From assembly GCF_003234795.2 (NCBI RefSeq), contig NZ_CP126268.1:372001-436000 (forward strand): a stretch of 64,000 bases of DNA, read 5' to 3'. The notes below the pieces were generated by a model that was not told the origin of the DNA, made no database searches, and saw nothing but the letters and a program-made list of their open reading frames with translations. The position numbers and the translations under genes are program-made. How positions within the stretch are numbered: the first letter of the stretch is position 1; every line of letters starts with the position of its first letter. Source of the stretch: Curtobacterium sp. MCLR17_032 (GTDB taxonomy: Bacteria; Actinomycetota; Actinomycetes; Actinomycetales; Microbacteriaceae). This document shows, piece after piece, positions 39,774 to 48,147 of the stretch.

Positions 39774-40898
39774 TCAGAGGGCGAAGCGCGGGTGCGGCTC
39801 GCCGCCCATCGCGAGGTCCGCCAGCATCTCCCCGACGAGCGGCGCGAACTTGAACCCGTGCCCCGACGACCCGGTCGCGACGGTCACCGGCCCGCGCCGG
39901 TCGAGCACGAAGTCCTCGTCCGGGGAGTTGTCGTACAGGCAGCTGATCAGCGTCGGCCGCGTCGCGTCCACCCCCGGCACGAACCGTTCGACGTACGCCT
40001 GCAGCCGCGCCACCTCGGCCGCATCGGGCGTCCGGTCGCGGTCGTCCGGGTCGACGACCGGCCCGGTGCCGTGGAACCCGACCTTGACGCCCTCGCCCGG
40101 CGTCAGCAGCCCGTAGACCCCGCCGCCGTCGGCCGGGTGGTGCACGAACGACGGCCACGCCTCGTCCGGCAGGTGGCTGGGGAAGTGGGCGGGCTGCTCC
40201 TGGGTGACGCGGATGGCCGGGAGGCTCGCCCCCCGCCCGGCGAGCAGCGCACCCACCAGCGTGGGCGCCCAGGCACCGACGGCCGCGACGACACTGCCGG
40301 TGCGGACCGTGGTGCCGTCCCCGAGGGTCAGCGTCACCGTGTCGCCGGCGTCCTGCACCTCGGTCACCCGCATCCCGAAGCGCAGGTCGGCGCCGGCCGA
40401 TGCTGCCAGGTCGAGCAGGGCCTCCAGGGCGTCCGCGGCACGGATCCGGCCCGCGGTCGCGTGCGTCAGGACGTGCCCCTCGAAGGCGATGCCGGGCCAC
40501 CGGGCAGCGGCCTCGGCCGGGGTCAGGCGCTCGGCGGCGATGCCCGCCGCGTCGAGAGCGGCGGCGATCGCGTCGACGACCTCGGGACGTCCGTGGTCGA
40601 CGGCACCGGTGTGGTCGAGCAGGGTCCGGCCGGACGCGGACTCGAGCGCGGCCCACGCGTCCCAGGCGTGCAGCGTCAGCTCGACGTAGTCCGCGTCGGG
40701 GTAGCCCATGCGGAAGATCCGACTGCCTCCGTGCGAAGAACCGTGCACGTGTCCGCGGTCGTGCTGTTCGAGCAGCAGGACGCGCTCGCCGCGGGCGGCC
40801 AACGACCGCGCGGTGGCCGCGCCGAGGATCCCGCCGCCGATGACCACGTGGTCGAACGCGTGCGTGGTCGGTCCGTCGGTCGAGGGTGCGGTGGCCAT
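39774..40898 (-). CDS. SolA/monomeric sarcosine oxidase-like flavoprotein
   Basis: A 374-residue FAD enzyme that oxidises N-methyl amino acids (N-methyltryptophan or sarcosine) with hydrogen peroxide release. FAD motif HVVIGGGILGAATARSLAARG (~17-37), then the MSOX/MTOX phrase HGSSHGGSRIFRMGYPDADYV. The covalent-flavin Cys region is LISCLYDNSPDEDFVLDR, and the C-terminal GSSGHGFKFAPLVGEMLADL completes the fold. TACGGT lies 6 nt before the ATG at 40896-40898 on the minus strand, so it is probably leaderless. Substrate specificity is not determined by sequence alone. Confidence 0.88.
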   Translation of the reverse strand: MATAPSTDGPTTHAFDHVVIGGGILGAATARSLAARGERVLLLEQHDRGHVHGSSHGGSRIFRMGYPDADYVELTLHAWDAWAALESASGRTLLDHTGAVDHGRPEVVDAIAAALDAAGIAAERLTPAEAAARWPGIAFEGHVLTHATAGRIRAADALEALLDLAASAGADLRFGMRVTEVQDAGDTVTLTLGDGTTVRTGSVVAAVGAWAPTLVGALLAGRGASLPAIRVTQEQPAHFPSHLPDEAWPSFVHHPADGGGVYGLLTPGEGVKVGFHGTGPVVDPDDRDRTPDAAEVARLQAYVERFVPGVDATRPTLISCLYDNSPDEDFVLDRRGPVTVATGSSGHGFKFAPLVGEMLADLAMGGEPHPRFAL

Positions 40899-41015
40899 GA
40901 CGACACCGTATGGGTTAGGGTTCGACGCAGAGGGAAAAACCCGCTCTGCTCCGGCAGACGGAACCGCGTACGCGTCTCACGGGAGTCGCCACTTCTTCAT
41001 CGAAGGAGTGCGCCC

Positions 41016-42545
41016 GTGCACGAACGAACCTCGTCAGTACGAACCTCATCAGCACCGACCTCATCAGCGCCGACCTCTCCGGCGCCCACGACGGGCTCGC
41101 CACCCGTTGGGCTCCGCGACGCCTGGCTGCCACTCGCCGGCCTGTCCGCGGTGTTCCTGTTCGAGATGCTCGACAACTCGGTCCTCAACGTCGCGCTCCC
41201 CACCATCGCCCGCGACCTGGCCGCCTCGACGACCGCGCTGCAATGGGTGTCCGGTGCCTACTCGGTGGCCTTCGGCGGGCTGATGCTGCTCTTCGGTTCG
41301 GTCGCCGACCGCGTCGGCCGTCGTCGCACGATGCTCGTCGGCCTGGTGCTCCTGGCCGTGGCGAGCCTGGCGACCGTGTTCGTCACCTCGGTGGAGCAGC
41401 TCATCGTCGTCCGGGCGCTGATGGGCGTCGCCGCCGCGATGACGACCCCCGGCTCGATGGCGCTGGCGTTCCGGCTGTTCGGCACCGAGGACCTGCGCGT
41501 CCGGGCGTTGACGGTGATCTCCACCGCCGGGTTGGTCGGCCTCGCCGTCGGACCCACCATCGGCGGGTTCGTCCTGGCCGTGGCACCGTGGCAGGTGCTG
41601 CTCGTCGCGAACGTGCCGATCGCGCTCGTCGCCGTCGTCGGCATCCGCGCCGGCATCGCCGCCGACCGCCCGGCGGACCTGCACCGCGACCCGGTCGACG
41701 TCATCGGAGCGGTGCTGGGCACCGCGAGCATCGTCGGCGTCCTCGTCACCCCGACGCTCGTCGTCAGCGGCGCTGCCGGCTGGGCCGGGTGGGGTGCCGG
41801 AACGGCGACCGTCCTCGTGGCCGCCGGCTTCGTCGTGCGGGAGCGCACCGCACGCCACCCGCTGCTCGACCTGCAGCTGATCGCCCGACCGCTGGTCTCG
41901 AGCGGGCTCGCCTACAAGGCCGCCGCAGGGCTCGCGATGGCCGCCCTGTCGTACCTGGTCACCCTGCAGCTGCAGTTCGCCTGGGGCTGGCCCCCGGCGC
42001 TCGCCGCGGTCGGGACGCTGCCCCAGGTGGTCGTCCTGCTGGCCAGTGGCCGCTTCGTCGGGCCGTTCGTCCGACGCGTCGGGCTCGACCGGGCCGCACG
42101 CCTCAGTGCCGCCGCGGTCGTCGTCGGCCTCGCCGTGTTCGCCCTGACCGCACGACTCGGCTACCCCGGTGTCCTGGTCGCCCTCGTGCTCGTCGCGGCC
42201 GGCATGCGCGTCGTCGGCGCCGTGGCCGGCAACAACGTCCTGCAGGGGCTGCCCGCCGACCGGACGTCGATCGGTGCCGCGCTCGTCGACACCGCGAGCG
42301 AGGTCGCCACCGCCGTCGGCATCGCTGCGACCGGCACGATCCTCGCCGCCCTCGTGCCGGGCAGCCTCGGTGCGACGCCCTGGACACCGGACCGGACCGC
42401 GGCGTTCGACGGTGCCGTCTCGGTCGCAGGCGTCGCCGTCACGATCGTCGCCGCCGTCCTGGTCGTCGTCGGCGTGCTCCGCGCCCGCACCACCCTCGCG
42501 AACACCCCCGCAACCACCACCGCTCAGGAGGAATCCGATGTCTGA
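41016..42545 (+). CDS. MFS drug exporter, DHA2 (14-TMS) family
   Basis: A 509-residue proton-driven exporter. After a Ser/Thr/Pro-rich cytosolic start (TSSAPTSSAPTSPAPTTG, from an 18-bp imperfect repeat), 14 membrane segments follow. Motif C-like and DHA2 features: FLFEMLDNSVLNVALPTIARDLAAS, DRVGRRRTMLVGLVLLAVASL and LMGVAAAMTTPGSMALAFRLFG. GTG 41016 has GAAGGAG 6 nt upstream. The end overlaps the esterase gene by 8 nt, so the pair is co-translated and may detoxify one compound. No drug can be named. Confidence 0.88.
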   Translation: MHERTSSVRTSSAPTSSAPTSPAPTTGSPPVGLRDAWLPLAGLSAVFLFEMLDNSVLNVALPTIARDLAASTTALQWVSGAYSVAFGGLMLLFGSVADRVGRRRTMLVGLVLLAVASLATVFVTSVEQLIVVRALMGVAAAMTTPGSMALAFRLFGTEDLRVRALTVISTAGLVGLAVGPTIGGFVLAVAPWQVLLVANVPIALVAVVGIRAGIAADRPADLHRDPVDVIGAVLGTASIVGVLVTPTLVVSGAAGWAGWGAGTATVLVAAGFVVRERTARHPLLDLQLIARPLVSSGLAYKAAAGLAMAALSYLVTLQLQFAWGWPPALAAVGTLPQVVVLLASGRFVGPFVRRVGLDRAARLSAAAVVVGLAVFALTARLGYPGVLVALVLVAAGMRVVGAVAGNNVLQGLPADRTSIGAALVDTASEVATAVGIAATGTILAALVPGSLGATPWTPDRTAAFDGAVSVAGVAVTIVAAVLVVVGVLRARTTLANTPATTTAQEESDV

Positions 42546-43533
42546 CGTCATCACCCGCCCGCCGTTCGACCCCGAGTTCGCGCCGTTCCTCGACGCGCTC
42601 GCCGCCCGCGGACCGTTCCGCCTCACGCCCGAGATGCTGCCCCGGATGCGCCAGCTCGACGTCCCCCTCGAGACGCTCGACGACGGACTGCGTGCGCGCG
42701 GTCTCGAGCGTCGGAGCATCACGGTGCCCGGGTACCTCGGCGACCCGATCGAACTGGCGGTCATCCAGCGCATCGGCCGCACCGGTCCGACGACCGGGGT
42801 CTACACGATCCACGGCGGCGGCATGATGTTCGGCCACCACCTGGGCAACCTGGACTCCTACGACGACTGGCTGCTCGACCACGACGTCGTCCTCGTCAGC
42901 GTCGACTACCGCCTCGCCCCGGAACACCCGGACCCCTACCCGGTCGAGGACTGCGCCGCCGGCCTGGTGTGGGTCGCCGAGCACGCCGACGAACTCGGCA
43001 TCGACCCGGACCGCATCGTCATCGCGGGGCAGAGCGCCGGCGCGGGACTCGCAGCCGGGACCGCGCTCCTGATGCGCGACCGGGGCGGCCCGGCCGTCCT
43101 CGGCCAGATCCTGGTGTCGCCGATGCTCGACGACCGCGACCGCACCGTGTCGACGCAGCAGATCGACGGTGTCGGGGTCGCCGACCGTCAGATGACCCGG
43201 TTCGGCTGGGACGCCTACCTCGGCGAGCGCCGGGGTACCGACGACGTGTCCGAGTACGCCGCCCCGGCACGCGCGACCTCCCTGGTCGACCTGCCGCCGA
43301 CGTACATCGACTGCGGCAGCGCCGAGGTGTTCCGCGACGAGACCGTCTCCTACGCCAGCGCGCTCTGGGCGGCGGGCGTCGACGCCGAGCTGCACGTGTG
43401 GCCCGGGGCCTTCCACGGCTTCACGAGCATGGTGCCCGACGCCACGGTGTCGCGGCGGGCGGTCTCGGCCTTGGCCGACTGGACCCGGCGACTGCTCGGC
43501 GAGCCGCACCCGGTCCGTGCTGAGCGCGGCTGA
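42538..43533 (+). CDS. HSL-type (GDXG family) carboxylesterase
   Basis: A 331-residue alpha/beta-hydrolase of the hormone-sensitive-lipase class. VYTIHGGGMMFGHHLGN holds the HGGG oxyanion motif (~95), VSVDYRLAPEHPDPYPVEDC is the standard follow-on, GQSAGAGLA the nucleophile elbow (Ser ~164), SAEVFRDE the acid, and FHGF the catalytic His. It hydrolyses short-chain esters or a related small molecule. AGGAGGAA lies upstream of ATG 42538, within the MFS coding end. A strong terminator follows. Confidence 0.88.
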   Translation: MSDVITRPPFDPEFAPFLDALAARGPFRLTPEMLPRMRQLDVPLETLDDGLRARGLERRSITVPGYLGDPIELAVIQRIGRTGPTTGVYTIHGGGMMFGHHLGNLDSYDDWLLDHDVVLVSVDYRLAPEHPDPYPVEDCAAGLVWVAEHADELGIDPDRIVIAGQSAGAGLAAGTALLMRDRGGPAVLGQILVSPMLDDRDRTVSTQQIDGVGVADRQMTRFGWDAYLGERRGTDDVSEYAAPARATSLVDLPPTYIDCGSAEVFRDETVSYASALWAAGVDAELHVWPGAFHGFTSMVPDATVSRRAVSALADWTRRLLGEPHPVRAERG

Positions 43534-43560
43534 ACACCGTCACGCCGTGGTCGAGAAAGA

Positions 43561-43597
43561 CCGGGTCCGCCGACGCAGAGCGCGTCGGTGGACCCGG
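43561..43597. terminator. Terminator between the esterase and the SGNH hydrolase
   Basis: A 16-bp stem CCGGGTCCGCCGACGC with its complement (one G-T wobble) closes a 5-nt loop between convergent stop codons. Confidence 0.75.
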
Positions 43598-43615
43598 CCT
43601 CACCCGTTCGGTCGA

Positions 43616-44740
43616 TCAGCCGCGCGTGTGACCGTGCGTCCGGGTGATCGCGGCGATGGTCTGGTCGCGCAGGTACGCGACACCGGCAGCGTTCGGGTGC
43701 AGCGACCCGAAGAGCAGGCCGTAGCCCGTGTCACCGAGCTGCGTGCTGTTCGCCGGGTCCGGGTGGTCCGTCAGGGTGAGCCCGGAGATCCAGGCCGAGC
43801 CGGCCGAGGCGCACGCGGTGTGGGCCGCGGACCCGTCGAAGGTCGAGACGTAGGTGAACCCATGAGCCTGCGCCGCTGACTGGATGGCGCCGTCGAGCTC
43901 CGCCTCGGTCTTGTGGAAGTACGCGGTGTCGGTGCTGGTGAACGGGAACGAGTTCTGCGGGAACGGCGGCTCGAGCCCGGAGTCACCGATGATGCTCGAG
44001 AAGCAGCCCTTCGGGGACTGGGCCGCGTCCGGCGCGATCATCGGGTACCCGACGACGAACACCTTCGCCCGAGGTGCGCGCTGCGCGATCGTCCGGAACG
44101 TCTGTGCGAGCCGCGGCGCGACCGTGTTCTTGATGCGTGCGGCGAGACGGTCACGCTCGACACCGTGCACGACCGGGGAGTAGTGGTCCTTGCAGTGGTC
44201 GTAGCTCACGCCGTTGATGTCGGAGAACAGCGGACCGTCCTGGCCGAGCGCGATGCAGTTCGTGACCACGTCGGTGAAGCCGAGGTCGTTGCCGCCGATC
44301 GAGATCGTGACGACGTCGGTGCTCGCGGACAGTGCAGCGACCTGCGGGGCGGCGGTGACCTTCCCCGCACCGGTCGGCTGCGGCACCCGCGTGACGTTGG
44401 CGGTCGTCGCGCCGGCGCAGCTCCGATCGTCGAGTCGGAGGCCCAGGGACGATGCGACCTGGTGCGGGTAGTCGGTCGTGGACTGCGCGCAGCCGGCCGC
44501 CGGACCCGAACTGTAGGGCGCCACGCCGAACCCGGAGGCGTACGAGTCCCCGAGCGCCACGTAGTGCAGGCCACCACGGGACGACGAGGACGCGGCCACG
44601 GCGGAGCCGACCGACGTGCCGGTGTCGGCGTGTGCTGCGGGGAGCGGCCCGGCGGCTCCGACAGCGAGCGACGCGGCCGTGAGGACTCCACCGGTGACCA
44701 ACAACGCCGTGGACCAGCGGGGGCGAGGAGCATGACGCAT
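43616..44740 (-). CDS. Secreted SGNH/GDSL-family hydrolase
   Basis: A 374-residue secreted esterase or lipase. A signal peptide (basic RPRW start, ALLVTGGVLTAASLAVGAAG, cleavage near AHA-DT) is followed by the GDSL block YVALGDSYASGFG (Ser ~65), block III ISIGGNDLGFTD with its Gly and Asn, and the C-terminal LHPNAAGVAYL with the catalytic Asp/His pair. Six or more Cys suggest disulfides, as in the Streptomyces lipase group. MRHAPRPRWS starts at ATG 44738-44740 after GGAAGG. A 34-bp perfect palindrome sits just upstream at the promoter. Confidence 0.88.
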   Translation of the reverse strand: MRHAPRPRWSTALLVTGGVLTAASLAVGAAGPLPAAHADTGTSVGSAVAASSSSRGGLHYVALGDSYASGFGVAPYSSGPAAGCAQSTTDYPHQVASSLGLRLDDRSCAGATTANVTRVPQPTGAGKVTAAPQVAALSASTDVVTISIGGNDLGFTDVVTNCIALGQDGPLFSDINGVSYDHCKDHYSPVVHGVERDRLAARIKNTVAPRLAQTFRTIAQRAPRAKVFVVGYPMIAPDAAQSPKGCFSSIIGDSGLEPPFPQNSFPFTSTDTAYFHKTEAELDGAIQSAAQAHGFTYVSTFDGSAAHTACASAGSAWISGLTLTDHPDPANSTQLGDTGYGLLFGSLHPNAAGVAYLRDQTIAAITRTHGHTRG

Positions 44741-44760
44741 GGACGGGTTCCTTCCCAGAA

Positions 44761-44794
44761 CTCGATTCGCCAGACGATCGTCTGGCGAATCGAG
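44761..44794. promoter_or_regulatory. 34-bp perfect palindrome at the SGNH hydrolase promoter
   Basis: CTCGATTCGCCAGACGA is followed immediately by its exact reverse complement. It lies 20 bp upstream of the SGNH ATG and overlaps a minus-strand TAGCCT (44798-44793), a possible -10 box. It has no T-run and lies upstream of a gene, so an operator or a leader hairpin is more likely than a terminator. Confidence 0.6.
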
Positions 44795-44886
44795 GCTAGG
44801 GCCGGCAGCGCCTGAGGGCCATGAGAGGGCTGCAAGCTCCGGGAGCCGGGCCCTTCAGGAGCGTCGGCTCGACGAGCCCGCTCGAG

Positions 44887-45324
44887 TCACTTCGAGGACG
44901 CACGCACGAAGAGGTAATCCGGGCGGGGAGCATCGAGTGTCCCGACGTAGAAGGCGAGTCCGCCGCTGTCCACGTAGCCCTGGCGCACGAACCGATCGGC
45001 ATAGTAGAAGCGGATCCCGGGCGAGCTCCCCTCTGCCACCTTCCAGTGCCCGGAGAAGTTCGTCGGGTACACGCCGTCCGCGCAACCCGGAGGGCTCGTC
45101 GCGGCGTTCCCGGTCCGGCATGCGAGGTTGATGGGGATGTTGCGCGCCGTGTAGGTCCGGTCGGCGGACACGGTGAACTCGGCGGCGCGGTCGCCGCTCT
45201 CTCCCTGGAGTCGCCAGGTGCCGGTGTAGTCCTGGGGCTCCGGCTGTGCCGGGACGACGCACCCGGTCAACGCGACCGACAGCAGCGCGATCAGAGTCGC
45301 GACGCCTACCCGTCGTCCTGTCAC
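44887..45324 (-). CDS. Small lipoprotein of unknown function
   Basis: A 145-residue lipoprotein. A short signal sequence RRVGVATLIALLSVALTGC ends in the lipobox LTGC (Cys ~20), then a ~120-residue domain follows: DYTGTWRLQGESGDRAAEFTVSADRTYTARNIP, NFSGHWKVAEG and FVRQGYVDSGGLAFYVGTLDAPRPDYLFVR. The beta-rich pattern with a TGTW/SGHW repeat resembles lipocalin-like or META-like small domains, but I cannot assign a family. Start is GTG 45324 with GGAGG 7 nt upstream; the much longer open frame runs into the tRNA gene and is rejected. Anchored to the outer face of the membrane. Confidence 0.7.
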   Translation of the reverse strand: MTGRRVGVATLIALLSVALTGCVVPAQPEPQDYTGTWRLQGESGDRAAEFTVSADRTYTARNIPINLACRTGNAATSPPGCADGVYPTNFSGHWKVAEGSSPGIRFYYADRFVRQGYVDSGGLAFYVGTLDAPRPDYLFVRASSK

Positions 45325-45462
45325 CGTCGCACCTCCACCGTCCGCGTACGTCCGATCCGTGCCTGGGGGCGCACGGCGGGATGAAGCCGGTGAGCGTCCT
45401 GGCCAGCACACCGTCGGCCAGCGAACCAGCGGCCAGCTCGCCAGCAGGAGGAGGGGAATCGG

Positions 45463-45533
45463 AGCGAGTGACGGGAATCGAACCCGCGCTACCAGCTTGG
45501 GAAGCTGGAGTTCTACCATTGAACTACACTCGC
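45463..45533 (-). tRNA. tRNA-Gly (anticodon CCC)
   Basis: The minus strand reads GCGAGTG, a D-arm GTTC...GAAC, an anticodon stem CCAGC/GCTGG with loop TTCCCAA (anticodon CCC), the T-arm CGGGTTCGATTCCCG and CACTCGC. The acceptor stem pairs 7 of 7, the discriminator is T, and CCA is not encoded. 71 nt, the normal size for tRNA-Gly. Confidence 0.95.
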
Positions 45534-45738
45534 GCATCCCGTCGAACGGGACCGCACCAGCCTAGCGGAACTTCCGCTGGATGCCAGCCGGACGCCCGTG
45601 GCGGACGCACGCCGGGCCTCCCGACCGCCCCTGTCTCTCCGCTGTGAGCCGCGCTCTCCGACGGACATCGCCAGGGGGCCGTGTGTACCGTCCGAGGGGA
45701 TCACCGAGCTCGCACGACCGACCCGAGGAGGAACCGGA

Positions 45739-46812
45739 ATGGTCCGACACCCCCTCATCGACGACGTGGTCGGCCCGGCCATCGTGGTGGACTCCAGCGC
45801 CCCCGTGGTGTGGCTCACCGACTCCCTCGACTCCCTGTTGCGTCGTGCCGAAGCGGCCGGTCGCACGGTCGTCCTGCGGACCGGCCAGGAGGCTGCACTC
45901 ACCCCCGCCCTGCGGCACGCGCTGGGTGCGCACGGCGCCGCGTGGGCAGTCCGCGGACCCGACGGAGCGCTCCGCGACGGCCGCACGGGTGTGCCGGCCG
46001 CGAGCCTCGGCGACTTCGTCACGCACGGTCCGGAACTGCTCGGCGACCCCTCGCCCGAGCACCGTGACGCGGTCGGCTCGGTCCGGCAGATCAGCATCGA
46101 CCTGACCCTCCGCCACCACGACGAGCGGACGGTCGACATCGGCTCCGCGATCGAGGCGCTGTGCGAGACGGTCGGCACCTGCCCGACGCGGTGGGGCACC
46201 TCGGAACCGCTGACGTCGACCTGGGACCGCTGGGTCGTCACGCAGTACGCGATGCACGAGTCGCCCGGCATCAGCACCTCCTACGCGATCGGCGACGGAT
46301 TCGCCGCGACGATGACCGCGCACCTGACCGGCGGGGTCGTCGTCGAGACGATGTCCGCCGTCCTCACCGTCCCCGAGGGCGGCTCCGACCCGCAGCTCGC
46401 CTCCCGCCTGCTCGACGCCGTGCACCGGGTCGCCAGCGACGTCGAGCCGGTCTTCGGCGTCGTCATGCAGCGCCGCGGGGACGCCGACCACCTGGTCCGC
46501 GCGGTCGGCTACGGCGAACCCGAGCCGCTCGCGGTCATCGTCGGCCCCGAGGCCACCCGCTTCCTGGACCGCCGCGGCGAATGGCCGCCGGTCCGCACGA
46601 CCACCGACACCTTCGCGGGCGAGGTCGGTGAAGGCCTGGTCGTCCGGTTCGAGGACGGCTGGACCGCGCTCGAGTCGTTCCTCGACCGCATCGACGAGGA
46701 CCGCTTCCTGCAGCTCGTCGGCGGTGCGCCCCTCGACGCCGCCCACGACGACGGCGCACTCGGGCCGCACGCGATGCAGCACGGCGGTCAGGGGTCCCCG
46801 GGTGCCGCGTGA
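45739..46812 (+). CDS. Uncharacterised protein, possibly DUF6177 family
   Basis: A 357-residue soluble protein. No signal peptide or membrane helix. Segments such as HPLIDDVVGPAIVVDSSAPVVWLTDSLDSLLRRAE, a GPDGALRDGRTGVP loop, RWGTSEPLTSTWDRWVVTQYA and SYAIGDGFAATMTAHLTGGVVVETMSAVLTVP resemble actinobacterial proteins annotated DUF6177; I hold that name only tentatively and know of no function. AGGAGG precedes ATG 45739 by about 7 nt. It overlaps a small downstream gene by 11 nt. A WXG100/secretion link has been suggested to me by memory for this family, but nothing nearby supports it. Confidence 0.5.
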   Translation: MVRHPLIDDVVGPAIVVDSSAPVVWLTDSLDSLLRRAEAAGRTVVLRTGQEAALTPALRHALGAHGAAWAVRGPDGALRDGRTGVPAASLGDFVTHGPELLGDPSPEHRDAVGSVRQISIDLTLRHHDERTVDIGSAIEALCETVGTCPTRWGTSEPLTSTWDRWVVTQYAMHESPGISTSYAIGDGFAATMTAHLTGGVVVETMSAVLTVPEGGSDPQLASRLLDAVHRVASDVEPVFGVVMQRRGDADHLVRAVGYGEPEPLAVIVGPEATRFLDRRGEWPPVRTTTDTFAGEVGEGLVVRFEDGWTALESFLDRIDEDRFLQLVGGAPLDAAHDDGALGPHAMQHGGQGSPGAA

Positions 46813-47149
46813 CGTGACCCTCCTCTGCCGCGGCGAGGTGCAGGTCCGTGACGTGGCCGAGGCGCTGCTGCTCCACGACGACGCGTGGGGCGTCCGGGCG
46901 CTCGACGACGGGCCGATGCTGCAGGTCTGCCGCGACGCCACGCACCCGGTCATCACGGTGCTCGGCGTGCGTCGGGTCGACGAGGTCGACGAGGTCGCCC
47001 GGCTGCTGCCCGACGCCCCGGCGCTCCCGGTGCCGCTGTGGTGGGTCGACACGGTGACGCCGTTCGACGAGGACGGCGAGCGCGGGGTGACGGCGGCGCT
47101 GGAGGCGTCGCTCGACCTCGACGCCATCTGCATCGTGCACGGGGACTGA
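46802..47149 (+). CDS. Small protein of unknown function downstream of the DUF6177-like gene
   Basis: A 115-residue acidic soluble protein. It reads VTLLCRGEVQVRDVAEALLLHDDAWGVRALDDGPMLQVCRDATHPVITVLGVRRVDEVDEVARLLP, ending in a WWVDTVTPFDEDGE segment; I recognise no domain. GTG 46802 gives an 11-nt overlap with the preceding gene, while GTG 46814 just after that stop is an alternative. Codon use matches the neighbours. The pair probably acts together. Confidence 0.5.
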   Translation: MPRDVTLLCRGEVQVRDVAEALLLHDDAWGVRALDDGPMLQVCRDATHPVITVLGVRRVDEVDEVARLLPDAPALPVPLWWVDTVTPFDEDGERGVTAALEASLDLDAICIVHGD

Positions 47150-47219
47150 CGAGCGGTCGCCGCTCGGCGCGGGCGGCCCTGCCCGACGCTGCCGCTGCCC
47201 CTGCTGCTACTACCGCGCC

Positions 47220-47549
47220 TCAGACGCAGCGAGCGCGCATCCGGCGAGCCGCGGCACAGAGGACCGGCACGTCGGTCCGCGCCGTGCCGATCAGCACGGA
47301 CGCCGGAGTCTCGATCGCCCGCCGTGTCAGCCGTTCCGCGAGCGCGGACACCTGCGACCACGGCACAGCCGGTTCCTGCTCGGTCATCGTCGGCGGGAGG
47401 CGCTGCACCGCCGCGGCGATGTCGACCAGGCGCATCCGGACGGCGTCGTGCACCAGCTCCTCGGGCAGGGCCGGGTCGGCGACGTAGGTGCGGATCCGGT
47501 CGCAGGACGCGATGACGTCGTCCAGGGACTGCCGGACGGGCGCCGTCAC
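47220..47549 (-). CDS. HepT-like toxin of a HepT/MntA pair, catalytic motif degenerate
   Basis: A 109-residue helical protein with the HepT (DUF86, HEPN) layout: ELVHDAVRMRLVDIAAAVQRL, then PAVPWSQVSALAERLTRRAIETP and a final TDVPVLCAAARRM helix in place of the usual D(L/I)P.L..... HepT is an RNase whose RX4-6H motif follows the PW..I segment. Here the segment is RLTRRAIETPAS with no His at all, so RNase activity is doubtful. GTG 47549 overlaps the antitoxin stop (GTGA). Pairing with an MNT-type antitoxin is the main evidence for identity. Confidence 0.65.
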   Translation of the reverse strand: MTAPVRQSLDDVIASCDRIRTYVADPALPEELVHDAVRMRLVDIAAAVQRLPPTMTEQEPAVPWSQVSALAERLTRRAIETPASVLIGTARTDVPVLCAAARRMRARCV

Positions 47550-48070
47550 AGCGGGACCGCCCGCTCGAGCACGTCGTCCGGCAGGGCGTCGGCGGCCAGG
47601 ACGTCCACGCGGACGCCGAGCAGGGCCTCGGCGTCGTCCTGCATCCGCATCAGCGCGAACATGCCGGTGGGCGGGGTCAGGTCCACGACGAGCTCGACGT
47701 CGGCCGGCCAGTCGTCCTCGCGGTGCGGTCCGGAGGCGCCGACGAGCAGGCGGACGGCGACGGCCCCGTGCTGGGCGAGGGAAGCGCAGAGTTCGTCACG
47801 GTGCCGGTGGACCAGCTCGCGCAGGGGGAGGGGTTCGGAGACGGGCTGCAGGTCGATCGACGTGCGGAAGCCCGCGGCGAGCAGCAGACGTTGCAGGGCG
47901 GCGAGCGAGGGCTCGCGGCGCCCGTTCTCGTAGGTGCTGATCACGCTCTGGGTGACGCCCGCCCGTCGGGCGAGCTGCACCTGGGTCAGGTCGGCGCGCT
48001 GCCGGGCGTCACGGATGATCGCGGCGGCGGAGAGCGTCGTCGTCGACGCACGGGCGTGTCCAGGCGGCAT
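47546..48070 (-). CDS. XRE helix-turn-helix fused to an MNT-type nucleotidyltransferase (MntA-like antitoxin)
   Basis: A 174-residue fusion. Residues ~16-70 form an XRE domain (IIRDARQRADLTQVQLARRAGVTQSVISTYENGRREPSLAALQRLL). Residues ~85-174 form a minimal nucleotidyltransferase with GASG (111-114) and ADVELVVD (123-130), the GSx10DxD motif with D-x-E in place of D-x-D, ending LGVRVDVLAADALPDDVLERAV. MntA antitoxins AMPylate HepT near its active site; fused XRE forms can also repress the operon. ATG 48068-48070 is preferred, with TATCGT 7 nt upstream, so the mRNA is probably leaderless. An ATAC...GTAT inverted repeat (48081-48098) overlaps that -10 region. Confidence 0.75.
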   Translation of the reverse strand: MPPGHARASTTTLSAAAIIRDARQRADLTQVQLARRAGVTQSVISTYENGRREPSLAALQRLLLAAGFRTSIDLQPVSEPLPLRELVHRHRDELCASLAQHGAVAVRLLVGASGPHREDDWPADVELVVDLTPPTGMFALMRMQDDAEALLGVRVDVLAADALPDDVLERAVPL

Positions 48071-48077
48071 GTTGGCA

Positions 48078-48098
48078 ACGATACACAGGATTCCGTAT
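48078..48098 (-). promoter_or_regulatory. Leaderless -10 box and possible XRE operator
   Basis: TATCGT on the minus strand (48083-48078) lies 7 nt before the ATG at 48070. ATAC (48081-48084) and GTAT (48095-48098) form a small inverted repeat over it. The local base composition is unusually AT-rich for this window. Weak evidence. Confidence 0.3.
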
Positions 48099-48147
48099 TT
48101 CGTTTCGCATTGCGCTGGCGGCTCGGCGAACCGACCGGGAGGCCCGT

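Noticed and set aside
44887..45537. Longer reading of the lipoprotein gene starting at 45537
   Set aside because: It would run through the tRNA-Gly gene; the lipobox signal sequence and the GGAGG place the start at GTG 45324.
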